Shown here: positions 43,101 to 52,765 of the stretch, one piece after another | How positions within the stretch are numbered: position 1 is the first letter of the stretch | How the letters are laid out: each line of letters begins with the position of its first letter | NCBI RefSeq assembly: GCF_963576675.1 | Contig: NC_088911.1 | Coordinates: 84,287,256-84,351,255 of the forward strand | Direction: 5' to 3' | DNA length: 64,000 nt | DNA from: Euphorbia lathyris | Lineage: Eukaryota > Streptophyta > Magnoliopsida > Malpighiales > Euphorbiaceae | Position numbers and translations under genes: made by a program | The notes under the pieces: generated by a model | The model's database searches: none | The model's input: only the letters and a program-made list of their open reading frames with translations | Told to the model about the DNA's origin: nothing

Positions 43101-44472
43101 GCCTCAGCAACTTCATTAAGCATGTGAAAGTTCCAATTCAGGTTGTTCAACTTGCTGGCCTTTTTAGATGTCATTTCTTAATAAATGAGAAGTCCCATAC
43201 ATTGTATTGTTGAGTTGTCAATTGAGGTGAGAATATTTCAATTTAACCTTTGTACTTTTTGCATTTTCTAGTAATTTCTTGAGCGCGAGTTGCTATATGG
43301 CAGTGAGAGTATTCAAGCTTGCTGAAAACTAATTCATGGATGCCTTAATCTTTGTTGTTGCTAAGTTGCTTTCTTGATTTTCAAATGTGTAGAGAAGTTT
43401 AGATGCTGAACTTATTTGTTGATATTTAAGGTCCAAGTTTGTGTTCTGATACATTCTCTTAGATTTTTTATATTAATTACAAGAAAGAAATAATTTTAGC
43501 GAAGTACTTTTAGTGTAGCAGCTGTGAATAACTTTATTAGATGATACTTGGAAGAGGTCTTATCTTTGATGAATTGATCAAGTCCATGTACGAACTTACT
43601 TTTGCATGTGATTTTCCATAGCCCCTGTTTTTGCTGGCATTTTCATATGGTATCAGTTATGCTTGTTATCTGGAGTGAATGTGGGATTTTCTCCTTCCTA
43701 TAATAAGTTCTTTTCCATCTGTTTTGGTTGAATATCTATCCAATACAACTTGAAACTTTTTGAAATTTATTGTGTTTGTGCAGGTTTTTGTAGCTTGTGG
43801 GTATTCCAATGGTAAAGTTGAAGATCCCTTTCGCAAGCCTAAACATGGGATGTGGCAGATCATGGAGAAGCATTTTAACTCTGGCATTTCGATTGATATG
43901 GATCAGTTATTTTTCTCATCACTTATTTATTTATTTATTTTTTTTTTTGTTATGTTTGAAGCTTTAAATTGTACTATTAACATGTGACTGCATCATGTCT
44001 TCTTTGTATAATCGTCAACTACCATGATATAATTTCTTTATTGATGACAGAGGTTTAATAAAGGCTTAAGTTCTTTGAATATGCAGATCCTTCTATGTTG
44101 GGGATGCTGCAGGGAGGATCAATGATCATAGCGATGCTGACATAAAATTTGCTAAGGTATTATTAGTTGTATTATAGGATTCTGTTTACCAGTCTCTTAA
44201 AAGTAATATCTGGCATCTCCAAGTACTCTTTGAGTCTCGAGTTATACAGTTTATTTTGTATATAAATCTCAAAAACTCTATATATGTGCCTTTGTCCGAT
44301 TGTTGAAAATATAGTAAAAAAGCTTAAAGATGAAAGTTGTGATTACTTTTAAACCTTTATAATCTTGTTTCATCATACGACTCTCTCCTCTGAGATTAAA
44401 ATTTGACATTTGCATTTTCATTAGGCAATTGGATTGAAGTTCTTGGTCCCCGAGGATTACTTTGGTGCTTAG
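34190..44472 (+). CDS. ZDP: ZDP-type polynucleotide 3'-phosphatase (15 exons)
   Basis: ZDP removes 3'-phosphates at DNA breaks in base-excision repair and in active demethylation after ROS1/DME-type glycosylases; it acts in the nucleus. Exons: 34190-34408, 34890-34919, 37614-37664, 38105-38164, 38311-38370, 38535-38597, 38761-38820, 39042-39119, 39318-39374, 40740-40816, 42835-42916, 43025-43141, 43784-43905, 44087-44156, 44425-44472. All introns are GT-AG and the frame holds for 397 residues. Residues 8-57 are a PARP-type zinc finger (C21, C24, H52, C55). Residues 84-207 are a charged linker with an exon-repeat array. The PNK3P domain runs from about 235 to the end: FDFDGCLAKT (D240, D242), VIFTNES (280-286), FRKPKHGMW and FYVGDAAGR. 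Arabidopsis ZDP has three such fingers; I find one. An upstream in-frame ATG at 34019 would add 57 basic, Ser-rich residues. Exon 2 is the least certain. Confidence 0.9.
36022..36175 (+). mobile_element. Au-like SINE in intron 2 of the ZDP gene
   Basis: The tRNA-like head contains gaggtcacggttcaagtctt (box B). The tail is gcaccgggccgccct. A perfect 10-bp duplication, taatcttgat, flanks it at 36012-36021 and 36176-36185. It is in the sense orientation of the gene. Confidence 0.88.
36353..36528 (+). mobile_element. Second Au-like SINE in intron 2 of the ZDP gene
   Basis: This copy has the box B ggttcgagtc, the ggtgggacccctccccgga core, the tail gggccgccc and a T run of 9. A perfect 16-bp duplication, atagatgtttgatgca, lies at 36337-36352 and 36529-36544. 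The long perfect duplication and T tail point to a younger insertion than the neighbour at 36022. Confidence 0.92.
36626..37475 (-). mobile_element. Non-autonomous Helitron with a multiplied 5' end
   Basis: Read on the minus strand the element ends with the hairpin gccgtgcatcgcacgggc, then caaaa, then CTAG, and is followed by T. This is the Helitron 3' end (hairpin plus CTRR). At the other side the minus strand begins TCTATATATAATATAAAAC, a typical Helitron TC start, and the host base before it is A. The element thus sits between A and T as Helitrons do. Most of its length is about four tandem copies of a unit of about 195 bp. Each starts with this TC end and contains aggtgtcacttcctcc; the copies have starts near 36841, 37033, 37231 and 37425. 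No Rep/helicase gene is present. Confidence 0.8.
38105..38820 (+). repeat. Tandem exon-intron duplication array in the ZDP gene
   Basis: Exons 4-7 (60, 60, 63 and 60 nt) begin at intervals of 206, 224 and 226 bp. Each encodes about 20 residues with one plan: (R/K/S)(T/M)(D/V)E..G(E)EL-L--K--K, for example KTVENGEELELEEKITKLSK. The introns between them share cttgattcctatcaa near their start. The ends of the introns before exons 4 and 7 also share atagcttacacctt. So whole exon-intron units were duplicated. All exons are phase 0, so each copy adds residues without a frameshift. Confidence 0.85.
39767..40621. mobile_element. Mutator-type foldback element in intron 9 of the ZDP gene
   Basis: The ends are gggtaaatttcaaaaaaaac and its complement gaaatttaccc. 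A perfect 9-bp duplication, ttgatttta, is at 39758-39766 and 40622-40630. Each arm contains the terminal block twice: the left arm has a second start at about 39944 (gggtaaatttaaaaaa), mirrored on the right near 40440. It has no coding capacity. Confidence 0.85.
40817..42834. other. Large intron 10 of the ZDP gene
   Basis: This 2-kb intron separates the exon with the FDFDGCLAKT motif from the next PNK3P exon. It is AT-rich with no ORF of note. At 41713-41790 the motif tgtggtttgcaaa recurs three times, which may be a remnant of a small repeat. Confidence 0.6.
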
Positions 44473-44803
44473 AAGTATTTGGGCAGGCAGGTGAACCAGG
44501 TTTTAGTTTTCAGATTTGTAGTAATCATTTTCTTGTATATCTGATATTCTATCAACTAATGCATGCAAGAGTTCGTTTCACTGAAATTATGTATGCAAGA
44601 AGACGATTATATCCATGTTAAAGTCCTAGGGGTTCCTTGTGATTCTTGCTAACAGTGCTATTAGATGCTCTTATCTTTTAGAAATTTTCAGTTGACCTCT
44701 ACCTTGTTGATTTCCTTTACAGTTAAAAGAATCTGATGAGTGTTTGGGTAAAATATTGTAAAGGGTTAAAAGAAAAAACTATTCTTGGTTTGCCCGATTC
44801 TAT

Positions 44804-44987
44804 AATTAAGTCCTTGTTTTTTTTTTTTTTTTTTTTTGCAAACGAGGGCCAAGGTGGATGCTGTTAGGGTTTCAACGGATTTTTAGTTGACATCATGAAT
44901 TAAGTCCTTTTTTTTTTTTTTTTTTGCAAACGAGGGCCAAGGTGGATGCTGTTAGGGTTTCACGGATTTTTAGTTGACATCATGAAT
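44804..44987. repeat. 94-bp tandem duplication with poly(T)
   Basis: Two nearly identical copies start at 44804 and 44898. Each reads aattaagtcc, a T run, gcaaacgagggccaaggtgg, then gatgctgttagggttt and gttgacatcatgaatt. Only the T-run length and one base differ, so the duplication is recent. It lies about 330 bp after the ZDP stop codon. Confidence 0.88.
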
Positions 44988-46821
44988 TTGTTGACGTGGC
45001 ATAGTTGCATTTTGTCAAACATTAATTTAACTCCTTTGGCTTTTTAACCAGTAAATTTCACTTCTTTGACTTTTTAACCAGTAAAATGTATTAAAAAAAA
45101 CCAATATATATATATTGGAACGGGTGCAATGGACCCAATCAATGAAAAAAAAGAATTATGTTATCTCATTTGATGTAAGGAAAAAAAGTGCACAATTGTC
45201 ACGTTTCAATTAGCAATGTCTAATGTACCGGGACAGAATTTCTCATATATATAATCTTTTTATTTTTTTCTCTTATTCTCTCTTTTTTTCTCCTCTCCTT
45301 TTATTCTGTACTCTCTCTCTCTCTCTCTCCCCCTCTTCCTCTCCCTCTCCCCTCTCCTCTCTCTTAAATTTCTTCTTTTCTCCACTGGTCTTCCCTTCTT
45401 GCTTGAGTTTCAAACTTGAACAGAAAATAGAGAGAAAGAGACATATTAGTATTACTGAATATTAAAACACAATTATAATTAAATGTCTAAATAAATCAAC
45501 AGTATAAAAGAAGATCTAACAAAAAGCAGCAATGGAGCTAGATCGCTTATAGAAGTTCATGAAATCTGACACTTTTTGGATGAGATTCGATTTTGATTCG
45601 AGTCAGTTTCGTCTGTTTTGGATTATGATAATAGGAGTAATCCTTTTGTTGGAGTGTTGAGGCCGTGGCTACGATTGGAACTGGAAATTCTCTTGGGTCT
45701 GAAGGCCTGAGTGTGGAGATTGGTTCTTCAATTGCAAACCAAGGGAATTAGATCTTCCAATCTGCTTTTGCGGAATTTTCAAATTAAACTCTGGCATTAG
45801 AGAGTAGATTTAGTTAAAATTTCATCAATTCTAATTAATTTACAGAATTAACAATTACAAAAATCTCATATTTATATTCATATTATTTACAGTCTTTCTC
45901 TCTTCAGAAATCTCAGATTCAAAAGAAATCCATATGAATTGATGAGGAATGAAATTGAAATGTAAACAATGATGGAGAAATTCCGAGGGTGGTAATGGAG
46001 GAAGCGGATAGGTAGTTGCAGATTGTATGTGAGAACACTTTTCTAATTAAATAATTGGCGATTTTGGAGGATAAATAAACACCAACCTTAAATTAGAAAT
46101 GGAATGGAACAAAAGAAAGACATTTCCATTTCCAGTTTAGTATAGCATATTTTTAATAAGGGCCATGGTAATTCTTTGCTTAGCTAATTTCTTTTCTTAC
46201 CCGTTGACTTACTCCACACTTTATTAAGAAGGTCGGGAACAAACTAAGTCTCCAGACAGTTGTTTTCCTTACACGCTTGAGCTGCTCCTGTTAGTTCTTT
46301 GCCCGATTTATATTATGTTATTTCAGGTTCATTGATCAGCTCGAGGGTGTGAGCCCGACTCTATCGACCAAGATCTGCTTTCATTATATGGGCAATATAG
46401 ATCTACTTTAGTAGATCATATGTCTTGTTCCAATATTTATTCTCAAAAGTTTTCGTTTCTATGTATTCGCAAACTCTCAAAATTTATGACCAACGGTATA
46501 TCGAATAAAAAATGACAAATTGACTAAAGTTGACCGGTCATTTTTTCGAGATATATATTTTAATAGGAGGTCATCTATAAACAGATAATTTTGTATGAAA
46601 AAAGTGAAGGTTGTAAACAAACTTCTTCACAACTCTACACATGTTGACATTACTTAATACGTTGTAGTTTAGATACGTTAACAAAAATTGTTGTTCAAGG
46701 TTTCGATTTTCAACCAATCATTTGGCTTCCCAATAGTAACACATCAAGAAGGCTTTTACAGAAACTACAAAATTGATTCTTTGGTATGCTACATAAGACA
46801 TTTTACACAATAATGAGTGGC
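44988..46821. other. Spacer between the two convergent host genes
   Basis: No gene is visible. A CT-rich microsatellite lies at about 45311-45364. The rest is AT-rich, with probable 3' untranslated sequence of the ZDP gene at its left end and of the minus-strand gene at its right end. Confidence 0.55.
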
Positions 46822-48558
46822 TCAGTCTTTCCTACCAATGTCACCATCCAAAATGGCATGCCTTGTTAAAACAATCTCCTTGACAAGGTTCCTATAAGTG
46901 AATGGTCTAACTGCTGCTCTCAAGAACAATTCTGGAGGGATTCTACTCTTTTTTATCCTCTTCCTCCATTTACCTCTTCCTATTATCTTCCATTCCTTTG
47001 GACTCACTCTTGCTCTCACACCTCTCAATACTGTTTCATCTCCATCTTCTTCTATCTTCCTTTTCTCCTCCTCCATTTCCATTTCCTTTAGCTGCTTCTT
47101 ATACAACTTAGTTGTCATCTCCACACTTCTCCTTGCTAGATTCTCCATTGCTTGTGCACTGCTTACTTCCTTCTTAAACTCCTTCTCCCAATATTCCTTT
47201 TCTTTTTCTTCTTCTTCTTCTTCTTCCTCTTCTTCACTCAAATCATCCTCCTCAGACCCCAATTCATCACCATCATCCTCGCCTTCTTCCATGTCCATGA
47301 CAACGGCATCTTGATCATCAACATCACCATCATCTTCAATCCATTCAGTGAATTCAGTCTCATTCTTATTGTACTCCTCGTCGTCATCTGGCGCATCGCA
47401 ACCTAGCTCCATTTCTTCCAGCTTAACCTTCCATTCCTTTGTATATGGATGCAACAATGGAACCGGATGATTGCTTAGCAAGAACTCCAAACACATGTTC
47501 TTCTTCTCCTCGCTCAATTTCTCATATGCATTCACCACATCATCAACAAAGGCCTTCTTATTCACTTTCACAATCTTACACAATCCTTCATAGTATGTAC
47601 AAAATTGAACACTTCCTCCATCCTCACTTCTCAACTCAAATAAAAAATCTTTCTCTGTTTTTGGATCCAGAAATGGCATCAAGCCCCTGAAAAAATCCTC
47701 TTGAGGCTCAAATCTAACCTGATAAACTGGCCTCTTAACATAGATTATATCAGGCCTTAACCAAGCAGCACATTGTGTGATCAATTCCCTAGCTGTATTC
47801 CCTAATCTACCCATCAAATTCCACTTATCTATCCTCCTCTGTTTACTAGCTTCAACAATTACTTCACTTACCAATGTCCACTGTTGCCATGGTTGCTCAT
47901 TTAGTCTCCATTTTGGGTGCCTAACAAATACCCAATAATGCCTAAAGCCGACACTTTTATCCATTTTTTTCAATCTCTCTTGGCAATCAACCGCCATTTC
48001 AAATTGCTCAATCCTCTCCCATTCTTCTTGGTCTTTCACTTCGCCGTACATCGTCGCACGCTCGTCGGTGAACTTACCCGCAATCGGATCCCCAACCACC
48101 ACTCCTCGCCAGGAGTAGGGCCCAAATTCTCCGTACTTGTACCAATCGTAGGGATGTTTGAGATTAGGGTCGTCTTTCTCCATAAAACGGACCATCCGGT
48201 CATATCCGAGACCTATCATATTCAGCTCGTCTTCTGAGAAGTTATCGGCATGGTTCCTATTTGGGTTTTTGAGGCGATAGAAAAGGGATTCCGCCAGTTT
48301 TCGAGATTTAATCCGCGCATTTCGTTTAACTTGCCGCCGGAACTCAGCGTTGCCCTCGATTCGTCCCGGTGAAGCCCCTCCAGGTTTCTTCTTGCTCCGG
48401 CCGGCAAATGACCGTACTTGTCGTCTAGAAGAGACATCTTTGCGGGAAAAGGAGAGAGTGGAGAGCAACAGGGGTTTAGTGGCTAGGGTTTTGGGCCGAA
48501 GAAGAAAGGGGGAGAAAGAGGGGTTCAAGGCTTTAGAAAAGGAGAGATCCTGTGCCAT
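46822..48558 (-). CDS. Intronless plant protein, probably organelle-targeted, function unknown
   Basis: I do not recognise this protein. From the ATG at 48558 it has 578 residues; an in-frame ATG at 48633 would add 25 hydrophobic residues. I prefer 48558 because it gives a Ser/Arg-rich, acid-poor N terminus (MAQDLSFSKALNPSFSPF) like a plastid or mitochondrial transit peptide. The middle has a conserved-looking, Trp-rich core: HPYDWYKYGEFGPYSWRGVV, FRHYWVFVRHPKWRLNEQPW and KWNLMGRLGN. After it comes a very acidic stretch with a run of about 12 Glu, then a probable coiled coil (TTKLYKKQLKEMEMEEEKRK), then a basic end (KWRKRIKKSRIPPELFLRAA). There is no membrane segment. The layout recalls plastid nucleoid or transcription-associated proteins, but this is inference only. 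It is convergent with the ZDP gene. Confidence 0.85.
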   Translation of the reverse strand: MAQDLSFSKALNPSFSPFLLRPKTLATKPLLLSTLSFSRKDVSSRRQVRSFAGRSKKKPGGASPGRIEGNAEFRRQVKRNARIKSRKLAESLFYRLKNPNRNHADNFSEDELNMIGLGYDRMVRFMEKDDPNLKHPYDWYKYGEFGPYSWRGVVVGDPIAGKFTDERATMYGEVKDQEEWERIEQFEMAVDCQERLKKMDKSVGFRHYWVFVRHPKWRLNEQPWQQWTLVSEVIVEASKQRRIDKWNLMGRLGNTARELITQCAAWLRPDIIYVKRPVYQVRFEPQEDFFRGLMPFLDPKTEKDFLFELRSEDGGSVQFCTYYEGLCKIVKVNKKAFVDDVVNAYEKLSEEKKNMCLEFLLSNHPVPLLHPYTKEWKVKLEEMELGCDAPDDDEEYNKNETEFTEWIEDDGDVDDQDAVVMDMEEGEDDGDELGSEEDDLSEEEEEEEEEEKEKEYWEKEFKKEVSSAQAMENLARRSVEMTTKLYKKQLKEMEMEEEKRKIEEDGDETVLRGVRARVSPKEWKIIGRGKWRKRIKKSRIPPELFLRAAVRPFTYRNLVKEIVLTRHAILDGDIGRKD

Positions 48559-48633
48559 CAGCATTTGGACAACTATGGAAAACCAAACGCTGATTGGAAA
48601 TAAAGGAAGCGCTAAACACAAATAAGTGTTCAT

Positions 48634-49110
48634 AATCTGATCCTCGACTTATAAAATTTAAAATAAAAAATTATATAAAAATAAATCATTTGGTTTTACC
48701 TATTTCTAAATACAATAGGTTTTAAAAGTTTGCAAACATACATTTCATATTTATGAGATTTGTAGTTAAGAAATCTGCAAATCAATTTTTCTATCAAACA
48801 ATATCTGTGATTTAATTAATTTGTAAAATCAGATCATGTATTTTGGATAATTTGTAAAGTAAGTATTTTTAATCACGACAATAATTTTTAACTAAATAAC
48901 TGAGTTTGTAAAATACACAAAGCACATAATTTTTGTTTGTAAACTTTTAAACCACGCAGACTATTTTTAAAAATTTGTCAAATTACAGATTTTATTGTTG
49001 TACTTTTCTCTATTTAAAATTGAGTTTTTTTAATTATTGTTATTATTATTAAAGAGAAACAAACAAATACTAAACAAAGAGAAGAATCTAACCAACTAGA
49101 AATACTATAA
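48634..49110. other. Upstream region of the minus-strand gene
   Basis: AT-rich sequence with no gene. It should hold the promoter of the gene at 48558, but I see no convincing TATA box. Confidence 0.5.
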
Positions 49111-49119
49111 GAAACAAAC

Positions 49120-50060
49120 TCAACAACATAGCAACCAAGTGAATAACCTCATTCGTTGTTCGACGAATAGAAGAGTCAAAACATCATTTCTATTACGGAG
49201 CAAGTCCTTATACTCTTTAATAACAATGCCGAATTCAGAGAGATCAACTCGAAAATAATTAAAAGCATCGGCAACTGACTTCGCATCGGTTTCAAAGAAA
49301 ACATTATGCACGTCGAATAATAAAATCCTTCCTATTGCTCTTCTAAGCGTCAAACTGTTCAAGTACAAGAATATCGAACATTCCCTCAACATAAGAATTG
49401 AAACAATCGGAAAACCTGCCTTCATTGCTATGCAAAATAGTGCCAGAGCCACTCTTCCCAGCATCTTGGAAAATGGCAACATCAACATTGCACTTAATTG
49501 CACCATCCAGAGGCTTCTCCCAAACAACCCTTCTCGATCTACCAATAGCTACCTCAACTTTGATCTTCCTTAATGAGCCTTTTGATCATTAACCCAATTG
49601 GTTGTGTGAAAAAGAGCTAAAGTAGTTGTAACAACTTTGTTATTGTATAGAGCATTATTCCTTTGTTGTCAAATTGTCTAAAGGACCAAAGCAATGCCAC
49701 ACACATCTTTCCTAGCAATAGGAGCACAAAGCTGAAGGAAGACCAAACTAATCTCTCCATTCTCATTCCAATCATAGGAAATTCCTCCATTTTGCCAATA
49801 GAAATTGCATAAGGGCAATTAGCAAATACGTGTCAGTCATGCTCGACATCGTCAATGCAAAAAACACAACTAATAGGAACTCGCACATGTCTTCCATTAA
49901 GATGAATTCTAGTTGGGATGCAATGGGTATAAAACTTCCACAGAAAAATCTTCATCTTAGGAGGAGGATGGAGGTCCCAAAGCTTTCTCCAACCCATAGA
50001 TACATTTAAGTTATTTCTAAAGCTCTCTATAACAACTTATAAGCAGACTTGCAAGAGTAT
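49120..50060 (-). pseudogene. Decayed LINE, RNase H and RT zinc-binding region
   Basis: On the minus strand, near 49990-49790, one frame reads LWDLHPPPKMKIFLWKF, then THCIPTRIHLNGRHV and CVFCIDDVEHD, a zf-RVT region with its Cys and His, then a TGA. Further along, near 49500, KCNVDVAIFQDAGKSGSG resembles the start of a LINE RNase H, and FETDAKSVADAF resembles its middle part. Frame changes and stops are frequent, so this is an old copy. A Helitron end follows directly at 50082. Confidence 0.7.
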
Positions 50061-50081
50061 ATACCATAACAACTATTTATA

Positions 50082-50109
50082 CTAGTATTTTGCCCGCGTG
50101 TTGCGCGGG
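50082..50109 (-). mobile_element. Helitron 3' end
   Basis: On the minus strand the sequence is hairpin cccgcgcaacacgcggg, then caaaata, then CTAG, followed by T. This is the same terminal layout as the Helitron at 36626. The body should extend to the right, but I could not find a TC start before the SIRE element at 51364. Confidence 0.6.
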
Positions 50110-51363
50110 TGGATAAATTTTTTGAACAAAAATTTAACAAACGTCAATTTACTTTGCAGTTCAATCATGACAACAATAGCACCTCTTACTGTTATTATGC
50201 CTTTTGAATCCAAGATCCACGGATACTTGAATTTACACCACTATCTGCTTTTACCTTTATCACTTAGACTTTGTAAGAATGAAAACAATTTGCATTTCAG
50301 ACAATATATTTGCATTTTAGACAAAACATAATAGCTTCATGTTACACCTTAAGACTTCACAATTACTAAATGCGAAGCAAAACTATTTGCATTTACATAC
50401 AATTGCGAAAGAGACTAAAAATTGCAAATCACAATCCATCTTGAATGTTCGCAATATGCATTTTGCCAATATACATTCTCGAAGTCATGTTGGTTATTTC
50501 TTAATTTCATTTAAAAAAAATTACTTGCTTTAGTCAACAGATTCAACATCAATACTTCTAATCATATTTTACTGTATTAAAATAAAGAGTCCCAAACTTG
50601 AAAAACTAAAGTAGTTGTAGACACTGACATGTTCAGAATTTAACGACAGGGGTATATGTGATGGTCTCTCGTGATTTATGGTTGCTAAATTAATATTTTT
50701 TTTAGTGTTTTTACATAAAAATTAAAACCCCATACACATTTTCTATAGAAATTTTAGCGTTTTCCGACTATCAGTGAATGCTCAAGCTTCTACCCCTAAT
50801 CTGATTGTAGATATAGCTGTAGTAGTCATCTCAACTAAGTCTATCTTATTTATAAACTTTGTACTTTTCAAGAGAAAATATCTCTTAAATATGATAATAT
50901 CAAAGAATTTTGAGCTACTAAGAAAAAAAAGGACAATCAAACTGAAAACTTCACATAAGTATAAAAAGAAATTTTGTAGTATCGATACGGTCTTCTTACA
51001 TGAAAGTGTAATTATTTACTCAATGCTCTTGACAAGGTTTTTAATCTTAATATAAAATATCGTCCAACACTTTTTTTATGATTAATAAGATACAATCATT
51101 GAAATTCAAGTTAAGGAAAACATGTTTTAAAAGAAAGTTAAAGGAAAACATCATCTATAACTTTATATATGAATTATAAAAAGGTGAAACATATTGATAT
51201 TTTTATTTTATTTTTTAAAAAAGAAAAAAGATATTCATTAAATTGAATCCAAGCACCAAACATGTAAATGAAAATTATGAGTTTTTAAGGATCAACCCAT
51301 ACATCCTAACATAGAAGAAACAAAAAACTTTATTAAGTTGATGAGTTGTGTTATAAGAGGGAT
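50110..51363. other. AT-rich DNA, probable Helitron body
   Basis: No gene is visible. Part of it is presumably the body of the Helitron whose 3' end lies at 50082. The last five bases, gggat, are the left target duplication of the SIRE element. Confidence 0.45.
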
Positions 51364-52702
51364 TGTTGAAACACCTTTCCACATAATTTTGATTTGACAA
51401 AATTGTTTAAGTATAATTTAAAATACATATTCTAAAACATACTAAGTTTAAATGCTTTGATTTATTCTACTAATGTGTTTGTTCAATGTTGAGTTAAAAC
51501 TGTTATAAGACATAAGAATTAAAAGGCCCAAGCCCAATACGGAAGCCAAGGCCCAAGTCAAACAACTCAGTACAACTCGGCCCGCGTTTGTCAAAACGTT
51601 GCCGTTCTGGACAAAACGCAACTCAGCATGAGAAGGATCTAGAAGACCTTCGGGAACAACTTCAAGATGAAGCTGCTGAGTAGATTCGACAAACGTACAA
51701 GACAGCAGCTGGCAAAGGAAAACTTCCAGACAAAGTATTTCCCCTTTGGGCAAAGTTCAGACGACACAGTATGCTGTCCAGTTGACTTTACCATAAAAGG
51801 AGAGACAGTCTGCTGAGCTGATCGAGGACAGAAGATACACAATTCTGATTGGCCGAGAGCTCTGAGCAAGTCAGGATGACAATGACAGGAAGCTGTTTCC
51901 CTCCAACGGTTATTTCGAAATTCGAAATGACCGATGCCAGACGTCTCTATAAATAGTGTCATCAGAAGCTTCACTCAACACAGAACTTGATCAAGCCATT
52001 ACGCTGACCAAATTTCTACACAAGTTCTGCAAGCAAAGAAGCAAAGCAAAATCTTACACTACAATTCTTATATCTGTGTAAAAGTCTAGAGTGATTATTT
52101 CAATCGTCTAAAGTGTCTTAGCAAATCTTTGTATAGGAAAAAACACTTATCATTTCTAGAGATTAGAAAGGAGAGGCTGAGTACTCGGTTTTAGTACTCA
52201 GCGAGAGATTAGGATTGAGTAGAGGTATAGAGGAAGGTACTCTTGTCATACTCAGTTGCTAAGATTGTAAAAGGTTTGAGGCTCTACCTTTAAAGAGCTC
52301 GGTAGAGGATTCGAAATCTCGGAACGTGTTCCGGGGGCAGGACGTAGGCTTAGAAGAAGCCGAACCTGGATAAATCTGCTGAGTGAAGTTTCTTACCTTT
52401 AACTCCTTATATATATTGCTTGCTTAAAATAACCAAAAACTGACCAAGTAAAGAGGTCAAGTTTGAGTTGTGCGCATTAAACGTCTGAGCTCAGGAATAG
52501 ACTCTAAGTGCTATCTCCTGACTCAAACTAAGAAACTGACCTAGTCACCAGTTGACTAAGCCAGTATCTTGCTGTTTACTCAGCGCCGCTGTTAAAACCT
52601 TTTTTCCTTAGAAAAAGAAGTCTGCCCTAATTGCGAAAAAGTTTAAATAGTTCCTAACCCCCCCCCTTGGAACTATACTTGCAACCTTACAAGGGACCAA
52701 CA
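51364..52702 (+). repeat. 5' LTR of the SIRE element
   Basis: It starts tgttgaaacacctttccaca and ends caagggaccaaca. Its middle has the TATA box and near its end are gttccgggggcaggacgtag and a C run of 9, against 13 in the 3' LTR. Confidence 0.96.
51948..51955 (+). promoter_or_regulatory. TATA box of the SIRE element
   Basis: The motif gtctctataaatagtg is a strong TATA box. Transcription should start about 30 bp downstream, near cttcactcaacacagaactt. The same motif is at 62039-62046 in the 3' LTR. Confidence 0.75.
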
Positions 52703-52704
52703 AG

Positions 52705-52716
52705 TGGTATCAGAGC
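52705..52716 (+). other. Primer binding site, tRNA-iMet type
   Basis: The sequence tggtatcagagc begins two bases after the 5' LTR. It is complementary to the 3' end of plant initiator tRNA-Met, the usual primer of Copia elements. Confidence 0.95.
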
Positions 52717-52765
52717 CTTAAAAGCTCACTGTAAAAGGTCTAACAACCTTGAGCTGATCCCTACC

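Noticed and set aside
46822..48558. Assignment of the acidic protein to pTAC12/HEMERA, pTAC6 or TIC56
   Set aside because: From what I remember of those families, the Trp-rich core and the domain order do not match, so no symbol was given.
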